Shown here piece by piece: positions 13,567 through 15,297 of a DNA stretch of 15,297 nt (within the stretch, counting starts at the first letter, position 1; the number at the start of each line of letters is the position of its first letter). Source of the stretch: Serpentinimonas sp. (GTDB lineage Bacteria > Pseudomonadota > Gammaproteobacteria > Burkholderiales > Burkholderiaceae_C); NCBI GenBank assembly GCA_025458665.1, contig JALOSG010000041.1, forward strand, positions 1 to 15,297, given 5' to 3'. The notes below the pieces were generated by a model. The model ran no database searches, had not been told where the DNA came from, and saw only the letters and a program-made list of their open reading frames with translations. The translations under genes and the position numbers were made by a program.

Positions 13567-13664
13567 ATCGCCGAGTTACTGAACAACTTGCGGGCGATTC
13601 AAAAATTCTGCTAAAGCGTTCGCCACAGCTCCGGCCCGGCGACCGCCCGGCATCCACTGGAGTT
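13567..13664 (+). ncRNA. Structured metK 5' leader, candidate cis-regulatory RNA
   Basis: The leader begins with a stem at the predicted transcription start: ATCGCC (13567-13572) with GGCGAT (13593-13598), continued by GAGTT (13573-13577) with AACTT (13585-13589), loop ACTGAAC, and a GCG bulge. The loop can instead pair downstream as a pseudoknot: GAAC (13581-13584) with GTTC (13618-13621), and CTT (13587-13589) with AAG (13614-13616), spanning an A-rich linker that contains GCTAAA. GGCGA also has a second partner, TCGCC (13620-13624). Nearer the gene, AGCTCC (13627-13632) can cover the Shine-Dalgarno as GGAGTT (13659-13664). The pairings are direct reading; a regulatory role and any ligand are inference. 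It does not fit a SAM riboswitch class that I can recite. Confidence 0.45.
13659..13662 (+). promoter_or_regulatory. metK ribosome binding site
   Basis: GGAG lies nine bases before ATG 13672. It is also the 3' arm of a possible six-pair helix with AGCTCC at 13627-13632, which would hide it from the ribosome. Confidence 0.7.
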
Positions 13665-13671
13665 TATTCAA

Positions 13672-14856
13672 ATGGCGAACGACTTTCTCTTCACGTCCGA
13701 ATCGGTCTCTGAGGGCCACCCCGACAAGGTGGCCGACCAGGTATCGGACGCCATCCTGGACGCGATTTTCCAGCAGGACCCGCGCAGCCGCGTGGCCGCC
13801 GAGACGCTGTGCAACACCGGCCTGGTGGTGCTGGCGGGTGAAATCACCACCAACGCACACGTGGACTACATCCAGGTGGCGCGCGACACCATCCAGCGCA
13901 TCGGCTACGACAACACCGAGTACGGCATCGACTACAAGGGCTGCGCCGTGCTGGTGGCTTACGACAAGCAGAGCAACGACATTGCCCAGGGCGTGGACCA
14001 TGCGTCCGACGACCACCTGAACACCGGCGCTGGCGACCAGGGCCTGATGTTCGGCTACGCCTGCGACGAGACGCCCGACCTGATGCCCGCGCCCATCTAC
14101 TACGCGCACCGGCTGGTGGAGCGCCAGGCGCAGCTGCGCAAGGACGGCCGCCTGCCCTTCCTGCGCCCGGACGCCAAGAGCCAGGTGACCATGCGCTATG
14201 TGGATGGCCGCCCGCACAGCATCGACACCGTGGTGCTGAGCACGCAGCACAGCCCGGACCAGAGCGAGACCGCCACGCGCATGAAGGCCAGCTTCACCGA
14301 AGCCATCATCGAAGAGATCATCAAGCCGGTGCTGCCCAAGGAATGGCTGCAGGACACCAAGTACCTGATCAACCCCACCGGCCGCTTTGTGATTGGCGGC
14401 CCGCAGGGCGACTGTGGCCTGACCGGCCGCAAGATCATTGTGGACACCTACGGCGGTGCCTGCCCGCACGGCGGTGGCGCTTTCAGCGGCAAAGACCCGA
14501 CCAAGGTGGACCGCTCCGCCGCCTACGCCGCGCGCTACGTGGCCAAGAACGTGGTGGCCGCTGGCCTGGCCAAGCAGTGCCAGATCCAGGTGGCCTACGC
14601 CATTGGCGTGGCACGCCCCATGAACGTGACGGTGTACACCGAAGGCACCGGCGTGATTGCCGATGAGCGCATTGCCGAAATCGTCAACGAGGTGTTCGAC
14701 CTGCGCCCGAAAGGCATCATCCAGATGCTGGACCTGCTGCGCCCCATTTACAGCAAGACGGCCGCCTACGGCCACTTTGGCCGCGACGAGCCGGAATTCA
14801 CCTGGGAGAAGACCGACAAGGTGGCCGTGCTGCGCGACCTGGCCGGACTGAAGTAA
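13672..14856 (+). CDS. metK: S-adenosylmethionine synthetase
   Basis: This cytosolic tetrameric enzyme makes S-adenosylmethionine from methionine and ATP, releasing phosphate and pyrophosphate. The 394-residue protein is full length (E. coli has 384). Signatures run in order: SEGHPDKVADQVSDAI near the N-terminus with the catalytic H16, GEITTNA (56-62), the GAGDQGLMFGYACDET block starting at residue 119, and the P-loop-like GGGAFSGKDPTKVDRS near residue 265. The start is fixed by GGAG nine bases upstream and by the family N-terminus (ANDFLFTSESVSEGHPDK). The gene has its own promoter and a structured leader, and faces the acyltransferase operon back to back. It ends 24 bases from the convergent rfbC stop. 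Confidence 0.98.
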   Translation: MANDFLFTSESVSEGHPDKVADQVSDAILDAIFQQDPRSRVAAETLCNTGLVVLAGEITTNAHVDYIQVARDTIQRIGYDNTEYGIDYKGCAVLVAYDKQSNDIAQGVDHASDDHLNTGAGDQGLMFGYACDETPDLMPAPIYYAHRLVERQAQLRKDGRLPFLRPDAKSQVTMRYVDGRPHSIDTVVLSTQHSPDQSETATRMKASFTEAIIEEIIKPVLPKEWLQDTKYLINPTGRFVIGGPQGDCGLTGRKIIVDTYGGACPHGGGAFSGKDPTKVDRSAAYAARYVAKNVVAAGLAKQCQIQVAYAIGVARPMNVTVYTEGTGVIADERIAEIVNEVFDLRPKGIIQMLDLLRPIYSKTAAYGHFGRDEPEFTWEKTDKVAVLRDLAGLK

Positions 14857-14864
14857 GCCCGGGC

Positions 14865-14887
14865 TGCCTGGCCCCTGCGTTCAGGCA
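14865..14887. terminator. Hairpin between convergent metK and rfbC
   Basis: TGCCTG (14865-14870) pairs with CAGGCA (14882-14887) around an eleven-base loop, starting eight bases after the metK stop and overlapping the rfbC stop (14881-14883). No T-run follows on either strand, so it is at best a weak bidirectional terminator. Confidence 0.35.
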
Positions 14888-15297
14888 AACAGATCGGCGC
14901 CCCCTGCAGCCAGCAATTGCTGCAGAGAGGGCGCCGCGGCGTCTTTGGCGGCCAGTGTGGGCTGCCAGCCGGGCTGCAGGCCTGCGGGCGTGGGCCAGTG
15001 GATGCCCAGCGTGGCGTCGTTCCAGGCGAGGCCGCGTTCGTGAGCGGGGGCGTAGTAGTCGGTGGTCTTGTAGAGAAACTCGGCGTATGCGCTGAGCACC
15101 AGAAACCCGTGCGCAAAGCCGGGCGGCACCCACAGCTGGCGCTGGTTGGCGGCACTCAGATGTTCCCCCACCCAGCGCCCGAACGTGGGCGAGCTGCGGC
15201 GCAGGTCTACCGCCACATCGAACACTTCGCCGTGCACCACCCGCACCAGCTTGCCCTGCGGCTGCTGGATCTGGTAGTGCAGGCCGCGCAGCACACC
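14881..15297 (-). CDS. rfbC: dTDP-4-dehydrorhamnose 3,5-epimerase, C-terminal part (5' end beyond window)
   Basis: This cytosolic cupin-fold epimerase (RmlC) converts dTDP-4-dehydro-6-deoxy-D-glucose to dTDP-4-dehydro-L-rhamnose on the route to dTDP-L-rhamnose for O-antigen or other surface glycans. 138 residues are visible, running off the right edge. About 45-55 N-terminal residues are missing compared with the usual length near 180-190. The frame enters with GVLRGLHYQ, containing the catalytic histidine, and continues with KLVRVVHGEVFDVAVDLR, the active-site PPGFAHGF loop, and YKTTDYYAP with the catalytic tyrosine. The GTG at 15294 is internal, not the start. The rest of an rml/rfb operon is probably just outside the window. 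Confidence 0.95.
   Translation of the reverse strand, partial: GVLRGLHYQIQQPQGKLVRVVHGEVFDVAVDLRRSSPTFGRWVGEHLSAANQRQLWVPPGFAHGFLVLSAYAEFLYKTTDYYAPAHERGLAWNDATLGIHWPTPAGLQPGWQPTLAAKDAAAPSLQQLLAAGGADLFA

Noticed and set aside
13567..13621. Assignment of the metK leader to the SAM-II riboswitch class
   Set aside because: Overall length, A-rich linker and GCTAAA are reminiscent, but the conserved U-rich SAM-II loop next to P1 is missing and the pseudoknot pairing does not reach the Shine-Dalgarno. Kept only as an unclassified candidate.
13576..14775. Minus-strand open frame (399 codons) opposite metK
   Set aside because: Val/His/Gly-rich shadow of a highly conserved metK; no ribosome site or domain.

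Overview
The window is ordinary-looking, tightly packed chromosomal core sequence from a GC-rich Gram-negative bacterium. I infer a betaproteobacterium of the order Burkholderiales, most likely family Comamonadaceae. The reasons are the gene content (system II cytochrome c maturation ResB/CcsB next to cytochrome c4, msrPQ, frataxin CyaY, paired LpxL-type acyltransferases divergent from metK) and the strong third-position GC bias. No mobile element, CRISPR array, tRNA or rRNA is visible. Genes are cut at both edges.

Layout. 1-1792 (+): C-terminal part of penicillin-binding protein 1A. 1797-2126 (-): cyaY. 2211-3737 (+): lptM and lysA. 3760-5420 (-): msrP-msrQ, overlapping by one base. 5552-9057 (-): resB-ccsB, overlapping by four bases and closed by an intrinsic terminator at 5466-5509. 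9239-9853 (-): a dihaem cytochrome c4. 9991-11676 (+): yihA/engB followed by an epoxide-hydrolase-like alpha/beta hydrolase. 11670-13449 (-): two tandem lipid A-type acyltransferases. 13672-14856 (+): metK, with its own promoter and a roughly 105-base structured leader. 14881-15297 (-): 3' part of rfbC (dTDP-4-dehydrorhamnose 3,5-epimerase).

Themes. Most products serve the envelope: peptidoglycan polymerisation (PBP1A, and meso-diaminopimelate is the substrate of LysA), LPS assembly and composition (LptM, the acyltransferases, RfbC), and periplasmic redox work (haem attachment by ResB/CcsB, the c4 electron carrier, and repair of oxidised methionine by MsrPQ). YihA (ribosome assembly), CyaY (iron-sulphur homeostasis) and MetK (S-adenosylmethionine synthesis) are housekeeping genes.

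There is no evident new multi-gene system. The parts worth a second look are non-coding. (1) The metK 5' leader has a promoter-proximal stem, a possible pseudoknot, a competing pairing and a possible anti-Shine-Dalgarno. (2) An 11-bp tandem duplication at the acyltransferase/lpxL junction creates a four-codon relay ORF linked by ATGA overlaps on both sides. (3) A strong intrinsic-terminator hairpin lies only 16 bases before the resB start codon. No gene-free stretch exceeds 300 bases; the longest is 13450-13671.
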